DNA from: Monosiga brevicollis MX1
Taxonomy: Eukaryota; Opisthokonta; Choanoflagellata; Craspedida; Salpingoecidae
Assembly: GCF_000002865.3 (NCBI RefSeq)
Contig: NW_001865043.1
Coordinates: 184,387-248,386 of the forward strand
DNA length: 64,000 nucleotides
Reading direction: 5' to 3'
Shown: piece by piece, positions 49,241 through 60,370 of the stretch
Position numbering within the stretch: position 1 is the first letter of the stretch
How the letters are laid out: every line of letters starts with the position of its first letter
Program-made: the position numbers and the translations under genes
The notes under the pieces: generated by a model
Told to the model about the DNA's origin: nothing
Databases searched by the model: none
The model's input: only the letters and a program-made list of their open reading frames with translations

Positions 49241-51509
49241 CAAGCCTCAGTCCCACTTGGCCACGAGAAGTTGAAGACCAGCTTCAACCTTGCACAACCC
49301 TCTCGGGTCCACTACTGTGTTCTTTTGCACGCTCAAACTTGCCCGCCATGGCGTGTGCCTGTCCAGTTTCATGTTTGATTGTTTTTTATTTTTATTTTTT
49401 ATGTGTGAGTGCCATCGAAGCACTCTTTGGTCTCTACCCGTGATGCGGATGACGCTGCCCTTCTATGCAACTCGGATGTCGTCAGGGACGGTACCTGTTA
49501 TGCCGCTGATAAGGCTGAACCTTTGGACCAACTTGGCAAGACCAAAACAGCCACCTGGGCAGAAAAGACCCACGTGTTGATTGCGCACGTCTGCTGTCAC
49601 CACTGTGTGCCTTCTCAGTCAGATATGCAAACTGAGTCTCATACCCATAGGATATCTCAGTGCTGGGCTCATCCAGACCACCGCACACATAGGCAATGAG
49701 GCCATTTTGCACGTGGTATGGGCGCTTGTGGCTCTCAAAAGAGGCCCGAGCCAAGATAATCTGCTCCAATGCAGACTGAACCAATGCTAGCATGTGCATA
49801 CGTCTGCATAAGGTCCAGGGCATACGGCAGTACCTTGGCCTGTGCATGAGTCAAGGTCTGATGCTTCCACACGGTTTGCATGAGCTTTGAAAAGTCCTCA
49901 TCAAACACCGACGCCCCTGGCGTGTATGGTTCTGTGAGGAAGATTGGTGCCAACAAGAGCTTGATGTCGTGACACGCCAGTTGCTAAAATCATCAGTGTT
50001 AATATCATGTCATCAAAGACAGATAGATGGTCTCGGCCGAGATGCCATTGCCCACTATATCTTGCAGGGCTTTGGGGGCCGCACAGGTTATGTTCAAATG
50101 CTTCAAATAAGATTTGCCGGGCAACACACGCTGGGCCATCGAGCCAAAGCAACGTAATCGCCTTGTCAGCGCCAGTCGGAGCACAAAACAAAACACCTAC
50201 CTTGGCTTCAATGCCGGCCAGCGTGTATTCAATGCTCTTGCGCTTGATCGTTGCAACGCGCCCTTGGGCCATGAGGGCCAACTCGAAGGCGCTCACCTTC
50301 ATTGATGTTTAGATCGCAGTTTCTTCAATGTCGGCGAGGTGAACTCGTCCGTATTTGAGACTCGGCAGTGCCCTTGTTCCGACAGCTCTCAGCTGGACTG
50401 TCGGCAACATTGTCCTCGGTAACAACGGTGAAGGCTTGAGAAAGAGCTCTCTCATTGGTGCCGGCTTCAGGGTCGCATAATCCTTGGCGATGCCAAACGC
50501 ACATCGTAAGGCTAGGCTTGATTAAACTATAACACTCCAATCTATGTATTGTCGCCGAGCAGACATACCTCCACTAGGCACGGTCACAATGACCGAACCC
50601 TCTCCAATATCGTGCCCCTGGCCCTCTTCAGGCGGCTCACTCATTGTCGCCGTCACACCTAAGCTAAAAATCCGGTGAAATGACAATAATGTGGCAATAA
50701 GTCCAGTGAGATTGTCGTTGGCGTCCAAGACGATAACGCCGTGGAGCTTGTCGCCAGTTCGCATCTTTATCTCGCCACACTTCCACATCAAAGTCGGCCC
50801 GCCAACATCAAGTCCTCTCAATGCCCTGGAAGCTGCGTGAATGTGCCCTTCATGTCGACCTTACAGAAGCAACAACGACGACGTCCCGCAAGTTGTCTCA
50901 GCACCCGCCTCTGCCTCTCATAGCAGCAAAAGATCAGCAGCTGTTGTTTGTAATAATTTATTTTCATGCAAGCATGGTACAAAATGGCTGACATGCTGAT
51001 AATTATACTGTTGCTGCTGCTGTTGTGACATGATGATGAAATCCGATGCCACACGCTGATGATGATGACGATTGCCGACTGCTGCAACATCTCGACCCCC
51101 CTCTTCCCCCCGCTCCCTGTGTACATGTCACACGGCTCGGCGGCTGCCTGGCTACACTGGCTATATTGGCTACATACATTGGCTACATGTGCACGGCTCC
51201 TTGGTGGTGCACATGACATTGTGTGGAGTCAAGAGTGCATGCAACTGGATGGCGTCGCGGCAATTGACTTTGAAAGAACGAGGGTGAGGCGGCGATGTCT
51301 GTGTTCACGAGGTCCGCATGGCGATTTCATTTTCTCGATTTCTCACACACACGAACAGACAGACGCACTAGTTTCTGAGTGGAGCCCTAAACCTTGGCTT
51401 GGCCCCTCTGCCTCCCAATATCTCCTCCTCCTCCTCTGGCCATCGGCGTCCACAACGAGCTTGTTCCGTTTCACGCTGCCCCTGGTAGTAGCTGCCTTGC
51501 ACCGCGTTC
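49241..51509 (-). other. Unresolved 2.3 kb, probable minus-strand multi-exon gene
   Basis: Several minus-strand segments look coding but I could not make a full model or name the family: about 50302-50200 (MKVSAFELALMAQGRV, then KSIEYTLAGIEAK with a GTAGGT donor), about 50095-50020, 49990-49842 (LACHDIKLLLAPIFLTEPYT, acceptor gattttag, donor GTACTG) and about 49780-49640 (SALEQIILARASFESHKRPY). Higher up, 50820-50690 reads KLHGVIVLDANDNLTG. Whether these belong to one gene or two is unclear. The right end (50940-51500) should hold the promoter of the P450 gene; an Ile/Leu-rich stretch at 51420-51480 might encode a membrane anchor for it. Confidence 0.35.
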
Positions 51510-53692
51510 ATGGGCAAGGAATGCAACGTGCCCGGCTCCACCGGTGTACCTCTCTTGAGCGATCAAACGCTGGCCTTTTGGCGCGAGCCCCTCGAGTTTT
51601 GTCGCAAACGCACCGAAAAACATGGCAGCGTTTTTCAGACACGCTTGCTCAACCACGGTACCATTGTTGTTTGCGACTACGACACGGCCCGCGAGGTCCT
51701 AGCTCTGCCCGAGGAAGCCGCCTCTGCTAGCGAAGCGTACGACGACTTGTTCCACGACGTTTTTGGTGAAGAGTCCATCCTGCTGACCACCCACAACCGC
51801 GAGCATATTCGCCTCAAGTCCTGCCTCCTCACCTGGCTCGCACCAAGCAACATCGAAGCCTTGGACCCCCTCCTCACAAACGTGGCCGCTCGAACCGTCC
51901 GCCTGCTTCAGGAGGCATGTTCCCTTGCCTGAACCCGCGTGTCCACTGAGCGGGTAGCCTCCAGTCTCCTTCCGCCTCACCGTTCAGCTGCCAGCTCACT
52001 CGTGTACGCCCCTGCCCCTTCTGCTCTCATACAGAAAGCAAGCAGTGACGAGCCCCTTGATCTGTACCAGAATTTGAAAGTCGTCTGCTTGCACGCCACT
52101 CTCATGATCATGCTGGGTCTGGAGGTACGACACCATGCTTTTGCTGCCACTGGGCCCACACTCTGATACCCCTCATGCCCCGGCGGTGCACACCACAGCA
52201 ATCCGTCATTTATGAACAGCACTTGGAAAGGCTCCTGCGAGACCACTGGTACCACCAGTCGCCAGTCTCCTAACTTTTCTTCCTTTGTTTACCTCTGCTA
52301 GCAAGCATTCGCCTACAGCTCACGCCCTACCCCCCCCCCCCCCTGACTTACTCTTTTCAACCTCCGTTTCTCCCAAGGCATGGCATTACCGGTCTGCTCA
52401 GTACTTTCAACCTGGGTCTGGGCAGCAAAAGCACGGTGGCCACGGCACAGGAGGCTCGTGACATCTTGATTCGCCTCATTCAGGTTTGTGCTTGGTCTTG
52501 TCGCGACACACACACCCAGCGCCCGGTGCTGCAGTGCACTCACCTCACTTGCACCTACGTACTCCAACACCCCTTCAATCAGGACCAACTTGTACGCGTG
52601 CGCGAAGAACCCGACAATGCGGCCCTGACCTTTTTGCGCCAGTTTGATAAGGTCTTGACCATTTGATCGCGACCAAGAAGAGTTGGTCCATGCGCGCGTG
52701 TCTCCCTCACCAAACTCTTGCACCCGAGTGCAGGCACTGGACGAATATGATAACGCCTTCAAAGCCGACCAGCTCCTGCTTTTGGTCTCAGCGCTTGTAC
52801 CCAAGGCCTTGGCCGCCTCCTTGACACTCGCGGTATGTTGGGTTTGTCGCTCCCAAGGCTTTGAGGAAATTTTACCCCTTCCACATGTCCAAAAAGCAGC
52901 TTGCGAGATCTTGCTGACAGGCCGAATGCGTGAATAGATGGCCGCCGGCACGCAACACGCTTGTGTAGCAGCCAATGGAGAGCTTGATCCTCGTCGTTGG
53001 CACCAGGTCTTACGTGAGACACAACGCTGCTATCCCTCGATGTTCGCCGTGCGCCGACACGTCAAAAAGGTATGCTGGGAATGCTCCCCCGTCCCCCTCT
53101 TACGGCCCGAGTTGCGTATCAGCTGTTCGAGTTGCCGCCCAATCCACAACTCGAACCACTTTGACATTTGCTTGTTGCGTTTGGGAACAACGCAGAATGA
53201 GGGCGTGGACGTGGGCCGCTTTCACATTCCTCTGGGCTACCACATCATGGTGATCATTCCACTTGCCAATGCCGACCCAGCTATGTACGAGGATCCCCAG
53301 GTTCGTTCCCTTGCCATGAGAATGCCGTTGACGCCTGCTGAATGCTGCGGGTCATCCTTCTCACAGCATCGTCTCATCTTCCATGATTGGGCTCAACGCG
53401 GAACACGTGCACCACAGAGTTTCAACCCGGATCGCTGGGCCGAAAATGTGCCCCGGCCCCTGACATTTGGCCACGGCACACACGGTTTGTTGCCAGCCTG
53501 CCGCGCATCAGCCGACTCTCTCAACCCGTCATTCTCACCTTCAGGTTGGCTGCCTGCATCACCCACTACACAGCCTGCCCAGGACGAACACTGACAGACG
53601 CTCTACTCCTCAAGCTCTGTGCCCAGCTTCACCACAGCTTTGAGGTTAGCCAACTGGCCCTGGAGTATGTAAGACACTCACACCCTTGCAAC

Positions 53693-53733
<41 letters not shown>

Positions 53734-54024
53734 CCCTCACACGGCTGCCCATCCTGTCGCTGGTAGCTGGAGCTTGAGACGCCTCTGCGGCATGCCAGCT
53801 TGGAACTCAAGTGGTGGCCTGTACCACGACCCGCCACACCGCTCTTGGGTCGACTGATCGCACGTCAAGAGCGAGACCCGTCCTCCACACCGGCCACACA
53901 AGCCCGCACGGACAAGGGCCGCCTTCCGACCGTGGGCACGACCAGCGGCCCTGGTTCGCGCGCAGCTTCGCAGGCAGCTTCACCTCGCCTTCCTCGTCGT
54001 TCTCAGCACGTGACTGAAATCTAG
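51510..54024 (+). CDS. Cytochrome P450 with atypical I helix
   Basis: About ten or eleven exons from the ATG at 51510. The start has the proline hinge-like NVPGSTGVPLL, then LEFCRKRTEKHGSVFQTRLL as in CYP26/CYP120-type enzymes. Exon 1 ends near 51914 with an apparent GC donor (GAG|GCATGT) joining to KASSDEPLDLYQNLK. Other exons: ERLLRDHW joined to HGITGLLSTFNLG; DQLVRVREEPDN; ALDEYDNAFKADQ (I helix); LRETQRCYPSMF (the ExxR pair); SFNPDRWAEN (PERF region); LTFGHGTH joined to ACPGRTLTDALL (heme Cys loop FGxGxHxCxG). The I helix reads LLLLVSALVPKALAASL and lacks the AGxxT oxygen-activation motif. The last exon ends at 54024 after a Pro/Arg-rich tail. No N-terminal membrane anchor is in the model; one may lie on an upstream exon. 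The exon after the I helix is unresolved. Confidence 0.78.
53695..53730. repeat. A36 homopolymer in a P450 intron
   Basis: Uninterrupted A run within the last intron of the P450 gene, just after the donor. It has no flanking target duplication that I can see, so I do not read it as a retroposed tail. Confidence 0.9.
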
Positions 54025-54254
54025 AAGTTTGCTCAACAACGACCCCCGGTGCGGGGGTATGACGTATTTTGTACGCTTCAACATGTTAAACCCCCATCAG
54101 CGTTGCCCGCTTTAAGCATATCGATAGTTGATTTGTTCTTTTATCGACAGTCAGCCAGACACTCTCACTTCTCGGACAAGTATGCCCACAGACGAGCACA
54201 GATACACACAGTGAAGCAAACAACCCATATTGGCGCCACAACGACCACAATCGC

Positions 54255-57200
54255 CTATTCAGTGGCCGGTCGCTTTGTTCCGGGCACCACTGCAGCCCGG
54301 TCGGCCTCGGCTTGCCGTTTAGCAGAGTGGTTCTCGGGAGTACCACCAGCTTGATGCGCTTCAACTTTGTGCTTCTTGGACTTTTTGTGCTTTTGGTCCA
54401 CAGCAGGATGAGTGACGTTGGCGCCGGCATTGGTCGTGTCTGTGTCCTTCTTGTCCTTCTTGTCCTTCTTGTCCTTCTTGTTCTTCTTGTCCTTCTTGTC
54501 CTTCTTGCTTTTCTTCTCCTTCTTTTCCTTCTTCTCCTTCTCTTGCTTCTTCTTCCCATCCGTTGCGGCCTGATCCAGCGAACCAGCGGCTTCGGTTTTC
54601 GCGCGCTTAGCCACGGGTGGATCGGTGTGGCTAGCATTTTCAGAGCTTGGCTCCCCATCCCCAAAGTGTAGGTGTTCCGGCTTGGGCTTGCTGCCACGCT
54701 TTTTGCGACGCTTGCGCCGTGCCTCCGAGGCGGTGCCTGATTGAGTTGCATCCCCGGCAGCCGGGGGGGCATGACCAGTGCTTCCTGACGGCTTGCGGGG
54801 AACCACCGGGGCATCATCCATGGGCACTCCTCGCTCGGGCTGTGCGCGCTTCAGAGCAGCCTTGTTGGCCCGGACTCTACAAACAGCAGGGCAGGACACT
54901 GCCATCAGCTGCATCACGGGCATTGCACTGCCAGCCAAGACCACCTACTGGGCATTGCGCTTGGCCTTGCGCCGAGACTCGTCTGCAGCATGCTTGCGCC
55001 AGTAATCTTCCTCTTCCTCGCCTGCAAGCAGTTGTAGCACAATTCAAGGACTCGACATCAGACATGCAGCCCCGTTTGTACAAAGTGGGGTGTAAGACGT
55101 ATGCGCATACCTTGGGACACGGTAGCCGTCAATGTGCCATCGGACAGGATGATATCACGCAGCGCGATGGTGTCCAGAGTACTGGTGCATCGCACCGTAG
55201 CCTGAGGTGCGTGAGAATCAGGACCACCGCTGTTAGGCAACAAGCGATACTGAGAAAGCAGCGCGCGCCGGCGCCCACGAAACACTCACCACGTTATCTC
55301 CCTTGGTGTATTTGACATCCTTGATGGCCACGCTGGGTGCAAGCACCTGCAAGGTAGACTGTGTGTGCGTACACACGGTAAACAGTCGGGCATTTGAGAT
55401 GACCGACTATGCCAACGCCAAACGCTCACGTCGTCCCCGACAAGCAATCACACTCTTACCTTGATGCTCTGCCGACTGGCATCGCGCTTAAAACCGACAA
55501 TGCGCAAAAGCAAGCCACGTTCAATGCTGGCGGGGTCAAAAGTCTCGAGTGCCTTTTCCTTGGCTGCAGCCTGCGCCTTGCTCGTGTCCGGCTTGACCTT
55601 GACCCCTAACAGACGGAGCACCGATGAAATGCCCACGAGCAGCAGGTTATGTCGGAGACACAAAGGGCTGGCAGATTATCGGGGGTGCAAACGCACCAGA
55701 CTCGGCATGATGGGGCTGGTCTGAATACAACCGACTCTGAAGCTTCTTGTACTCGGCTTTTTTGGCGGCCCACGCCGTTCTTCATAAAAATGATGAAAAG
55801 AACAAGGCACGCGCATGGCATGGTGAGATCAAGCAGGCTACACATATGAGAAGAGCCACTCGTCCGTACTTACCTCAGCCAGACGATATAACACTGTGCA
55901 TCTTCATTGACCTTGGACTTTTTATCCGAGTACTGATCTTGCTGCTGCTCAGCAAGCACTTTGGCTGCTCGTGTTTCGACGCCTGAGCATTGGATGGCAT
56001 GAGTGTTGGATGAGAGCATGAGAACATGGGTCAATTCTATTTTGAAAGTGCCGAGCGGGCCAACCTTTTTTGGCTTGTGCCATTTCTTCAGGAATAGGGC
56101 CGGTCCATTGGGTTGCTGTGAGTGGCAGCAAAGCATCCGTGGCCTACGGAAGGAACGAGTGAGCCACGGTGCGCAACCGGCAGTTGGTGTGTTGTTTGAA
56201 CGTGGGGCAGGATGGGGGTCCAAACCTTAAACTCTTCAGCAGCGGCTTGCGCGGCTTCTGGCACGTCGAATTCAACAAAAGCAAAGCCTTTGGCGACACC
56301 CTGCTCATCGCGTGGCAAGCTGGTGCGAGGCAGTGAGGATGGGCACGACTTGGTGTGGGGGTGGGGGCTGAGAGGAAGCAGGCATTTCGGGTTTCGGGCT
56401 TTGACGGGAGACATGTGAGCTTTGAACCTGATGTATTCGATAGTCCCAAAGCGAGCAAAATCCCGTCGCAGGCGACTGTGCGAACAAGCACGAGGAAGGT
56501 TTTCCTGAGGAGAACAGACAGGTGCGGATCAGCGCATGGCCCTAGTCGCGGCATGCCTGCCACTAGCCAAAACGCGTGTGCATTGGAAAAGTAAGAGAGC
56601 CACGTACCACGTAGATGGTACAGGCATCTGTGTCCTTGCTTGGGATGATAGCGGACTTGCGACGCACCATCGTGTGGTCGAGATTGAGCTGTCGGCGCAG
56701 CGCGACGGGAGCAGAAGGCAAGTTTGCGAATATGGTGAAGAAAGTCAGCCACGGCAGAAGCAGTTCGAACATTGAGGGTTGCGGCGGGGGGGGAGGGTAA
56801 AACAGACCTCCAATGCTTCGAGGCGCTGGAACGCTTCAACCAGGTCGGTGACACTGGTGGTCAACTTACGAACCCGGTTGAACTTGAGAAACACGTCGAC
56901 TGGCACATCTAGGAAAACCGCCCCACATGGCGAGATTGAGTCAAAGGAGATCGAGGCGCGGGTTCCACGTTCCGGGACCGGTGCGAGAGGGCAATCAAAT
57001 TTCGTACAGCGCTGCGGATGAGCATTGACTTGGGCTTGCATGAAGCGGTCACGCCGAAGATTGGCGTCACTGCAAGCAAGGCGCGCATCGGTCAAACTCG
57101 GATCAGTGCACCAACACCACGTGCGCAAAGGGGGTCACACGCCAACGCCTCTTTGGCTAAGCCCAAGCACAAAAGCATCCACCACCCTTTCACGCGCAAG

Positions 57201-57267
57201 GACAAGCATCATACAGCTACCTAAAGTAGAAGCGCAGGGCCTCAATCAGCTCCTCGCTCTGTCCCAT
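54255..57267 (-). CDS. LARP7: La-related protein 7
   Basis: About ten exons. Exon 1 (from the ATG at 57267) MGQSEELIEALRFYF joins in phase 2 to SDANLRRDRFMQAQ and then, over an intron from about 57017, to VPVDVFLKFNRVRKLTT: a La motif split by two introns. RRM1 follows: CTIYVENLPRACSHSRLRRD, FARFGTIEYIRL, GVAKGFAFVEFD. The C-terminal xRRM is in exons from about 55613 (LLLRIVGFKRDASRQSIK, SVAIKDVKYTKGDN, ATVRCTSTLDTIALRDIIL), then EEEEDYWRKHAADESRRK, equivalent to the Tyr-Trp-x-Lys end of human LARP7. The protein ends with a very Lys/Asp/Glu-rich tail (KKDKKDKKNKKDKK) and stop at 54255. LARP7 binds the 3' end of 7SK RNA to control P-TEFb and guides U6 modification; ciliate and yeast relatives bind telomerase RNA. 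Placement of the Lys-rich run after the xRRM differs from human. Confidence 0.88.
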
Positions 57268-57996
57268 GATGCTGCTCGCCGACGACGCCCGCCTCCCACG
57301 ACACGACGTGTTCGTTCACTCTCCGCTCTGGTTCTCTCTCTCTCTGAAATCTCGGCTCGCTCGACTTCTCACACACACACACACACACACACAACGAGCG
57401 CATTTGTGTGTACTTTTTTCTGACAAATTTTGAGACGATGGATCTTGATGGGATGAACAACAACAACAACACGGAGGAGGGGACGGGCATCTGGGGGAGA
57501 CACAGGAGCGCACAGGGGTACACCACACAAGGAGACGAGGATGCACGAGTACAAGGACACCATACAGGGACATATGGAGAGGAGGATGCACGGGTACAAG
57601 GACACCATACAAGGACATATGGAGAGGAGGATGCACGGATATAGAGACACGGGAGCACACAGGGGTAGTACAGACAAGGAGACTAGGATGCACGGGTACA
57701 AGGGGACACAGACAAGGAGACTAGGATGCACGGGTACAAGGGGACACAGGAGGACACAGGGGTACAAAGGGACACAAGGACACTGGAATACCACCATGCA
57801 AGGTTACAGGGCACAAGGAGAGTGAATGCGGTCACGGAGCCAATGTCTTTCTGATCACTTGTGTGTGCCACGCGCATCTGACCCCCCGTTGGCTGTGATG
57901 GGTCATGACAAGCCTGTGCTCAATTAAATTTGATTCAAATGACAGATAAGAAAACTATGTGTACAAGGCCATGAGCCGCAGCAGAGCCACACCTAC
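57268..57996. other. LARP7 upstream region with minisatellite
   Basis: Between the LARP7 start (minus) and the 3' end of the PARG gene (minus). Holds a GA run (57333-57343 as CT), (CA)n at 57372-57392 and the minisatellite listed separately. The rest is AT-richer and empty. Confidence 0.6.
57530..57815. repeat. Compound minisatellite with 45-bp and 38-bp units
   Basis: Two nearly identical 45-base units (starting GAGGATGCACGRGTACAAGG) at about 57537-57626, a partial third, then two 38-base units built on GGAGACTAGGATGCACGGGT at about 57678-57750, then degenerate GGGACACAAGG copies. The units share the core GGATGCACGGGTACAAG. Both 45-base units stay open in one plus-strand frame, but 45 is a multiple of 3, so this is expected without selection. 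Confidence 0.85.
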
Positions 57997-58977
57997 TCAT
58001 GAGACTGGTTCATCCTTGGGCCCAGCCTCAGAGGACGCGAGGGGAAAGTGGCGCACAAAAGCATCCAAGTTGCTCGTATTTCGCTCCGATGGGATACCAA
58101 AGACAACGTGAGGGAAAGCACCGGCGTACTTATGGTGGAGGAGATCAGCAAAGACCTTGGCCACGTCGACGGGATCGTTTTTAAACACACCACAGCCAAA
58201 GGCACCGAGCACAAGGATCTCCACCTGCTGCGTAGCAGCCACGGAGAGCACAGCATCGATACGCCGAGTCAAAGCTTCGAGTATCTCTTCTGGTGTCACG
58301 CCACGCTCGCGGGCCACGCCAGCGTTGATGGCGGGGCAGGTAAGAAAATCAACCTGGTAGGGCTCGTCCAGAAGAGCGCCCGTCACGTCATCGCGGTAAA
58401 CAGGCACGGCGGGAGAATAGATGACAAAGTCATGATAGAGTGCACGACGGTTGTCACGGCGTGCCAAGCCATAGGCAGGGTTATCGCGGATGCACACAAA
58501 GAGGCCCGAGTGGCGGCACAGGCTCTCTTCCTGGGCAGACGCGCCCCGCAAAAAGCCTCCCCCAGGGTTCTTGGCTGAGGCAAAGTTGAGAGCTGCCATT
58601 TTGAGATGTGGATGCTCAGCATGCAGCTGACGTGTAACGGAAAGGGTCGTGCCCAGTCGTATCTCGATGCGCCCGGTCGGCCCGGCAGCCGCTGGTTGAC
58701 TCACGGGCACCGGTAGGGCATCGGGCAAATAGCTCTGCGTCTGTTCTCGAGCGCGGAGGCAATCGGCATCACTCTCGGCTTGAGCTAAATTGGCCTCGCT
58801 CACGCGCTGTCGTTCGCGCCGAGGGCCACTCGTCGCCACGCGCGGTGCATCACCCTTGGCAGCGTGCCGGTTTCGCCCCATGGTCGTCAATCTCGCCGCG
58901 ATCTGCTTATTGGTGACGGATTTGGCACTTGATCTGCCAAGCACGCCTCGGAAAAATGCTTGTCCCAGCGCGTGCAT
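57997..58977 (-). CDS. Bacterial-type poly(ADP-ribose) glycohydrolase (DUF2263/TIGR02452 family)
   Basis: Single exon, 326 residues from the ATG at 58977, or 294 from the ATG at 58881. The longer form starts with an Arg/Ser/Phe-containing leader (MHALGQAFFRGVLGRSS) that could target mitochondria. The catalytic block KNPGGGFLRGASAQEESLCR, with Gly-Gly-Gly and Gln-Glu-Glu, is the signature of bacterial-type PARGs, which have a minimal macrodomain fold and release ADP-ribose from poly-ADP-ribose. Other macrodomain marks: ALNFASAKN, VDFLTCPAINAG and ILVLGAFGCGVFKNDP. The canonical animal PARG is much longer. The N-terminal 60 or so residues are charged and disordered. Confidence 0.88.
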   Translation of the reverse strand: MHALGQAFFRGVLGRSSAKSVTNKQIAARLTTMGRNRHAAKGDAPRVATSGPRRERQRVSEANLAQAESDADCLRAREQTQSYLPDALPVPVSQPAAAGPTGRIEIRLGTTLSVTRQLHAEHPHLKMAALNFASAKNPGGGFLRGASAQEESLCRHSGLFVCIRDNPAYGLARRDNRRALYHDFVIYSPAVPVYRDDVTGALLDEPYQVDFLTCPAINAGVARERGVTPEEILEALTRRIDAVLSVAATQQVEILVLGAFGCGVFKNDPVDVAKVFADLLHHKYAGAFPHVVFGIPSERNTSNLDAFVRHFPLASSEAGPKDEPVS

Positions 58978-60370
58978 CTTCAAGGGCCAAAGAGTTGAAA
59001 CAGGGAGTATGAAAGTGATGACCCCATACAGCCTCAACAGCCAGCTGCAGCTGCGAGAACACCACAAGCTGTCTGAACAGTCTGCCGCCCGGCCACCGAT
59101 TATGCAACTCTGTCATCAGCTGTCATAACTCATCGAGAATGAATGAATCATCTGACAATTACAGCTGACATTCTAAATTTTGTCTGACGATAATATCTGA
59201 CATGTTCGGTCACACAACAACAGAGAAGAAACGCACGCATGCGAAAAAAGGAACGGCGCAATCTCAAAAGGCCAAACTGCTGGATGCACGCGTGAATTGT
59301 GCGCTTATCTCGCAACCCCACCTACTGCCGCATCGCATCGCATCCCAGCGCCCCAACGAATGTCTGTGTCCTTCTGGGTGAAAACTCACCAGACATCAGC
59401 GCGTCTTGCATCATGACAGGATGTCAGCCTTTCCAGCACAGAGAAGCAACCCACAAGCGACGAAAACCCATCCTCATTCCCAAGGGAGCTCAGAGAGAGG
59501 GCACCCACTGTAATTATCTGACATTTTCCGCTCGTTGTCAAGAAGGGCTCCGCTCTGCACATGTAAATTAGGACGCTGCGATTGATGACACACACACACA
59601 CACACACACACGAACACGAACACGAACACGAGCGGACCCCCATCACCACACACACACACACACACACGACCCGCCCCGACACGATCACCCCCCCCCCCAC
59701 ACACACACACGCATGCAGGGAAGGGTCATCACATGAGCTGCTTTGCCCCAACAGTGTTTCTGATCCTACTTGGACCCCCCACCCGATGGAGTCCCATCTT
59801 GATCTACTTTGCTGCGATGATTGTTGTTGTTGCGGGATTCAAGGAGGTACCCCCATCCCCGCGAAGTGCGCTGTTGTGGCAAAGCCATGCCCAACCGCCA
59901 TTCACTTGCTTTTCGCCCCCACCCCAACCACCACCACCAGCAGCAGCACCCCGCCAGCCAACCGAGGATTCTTCCTGCAACTCCACAAGCTTCTGTCCCC
60001 TGGACTTTGACCCATGTCCCACTTGATCGAGCTCTTGTAGCCCATTTAGCGGCAAATATTCCACCCTGCTCCCTGACCAACCCCGCTTTTCGTGTGATGG
60101 GCCTGAACAATGCTTGCAGTCGTGCCGCTTGGCTGCAACCCCCCTTCCCAAGGCAACCATCGGAAAGGAGGACGTGCAAGAGACAACCTCCCCGACCACG
60201 TTGACCTCCACCATCATGCCCCCCCTCGTGCCCTGCCACCTGACCAGCATCAACCGCCACCTGACCCCTTGCACGCGTGAACACCCCGGTGCTCGCCAAA
60301 CAATTTCATTTTCCTTCAGCTCTGGTTCGCCACGACTCCTCTACGTCAGCCCCCGTTGACCCCTGTCGCC
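58978..60370. other. Divergent intergenic region with CA-type repeats
   Basis: Between the starts of the PARG gene (minus) and the first RING-H2 gene (plus). Contains (CA)n at 59589-59612, (CGAACA)n at 59611-59632, (CA)n at 59646-59668 and C8/(CA)n at 59690-59711. The CTGACA phrase occurs several times at 59095-59200. Minus-strand Gly-rich frames around 59770-60290 show no domain. Confidence 0.55.

Noticed and set aside
53695-53730. A36 run as a retroposed poly-A tail
   Set aside because: It lies inside a P450 intron with no element-like sequence or target duplication on either side; a plain homopolymer expansion explains it.
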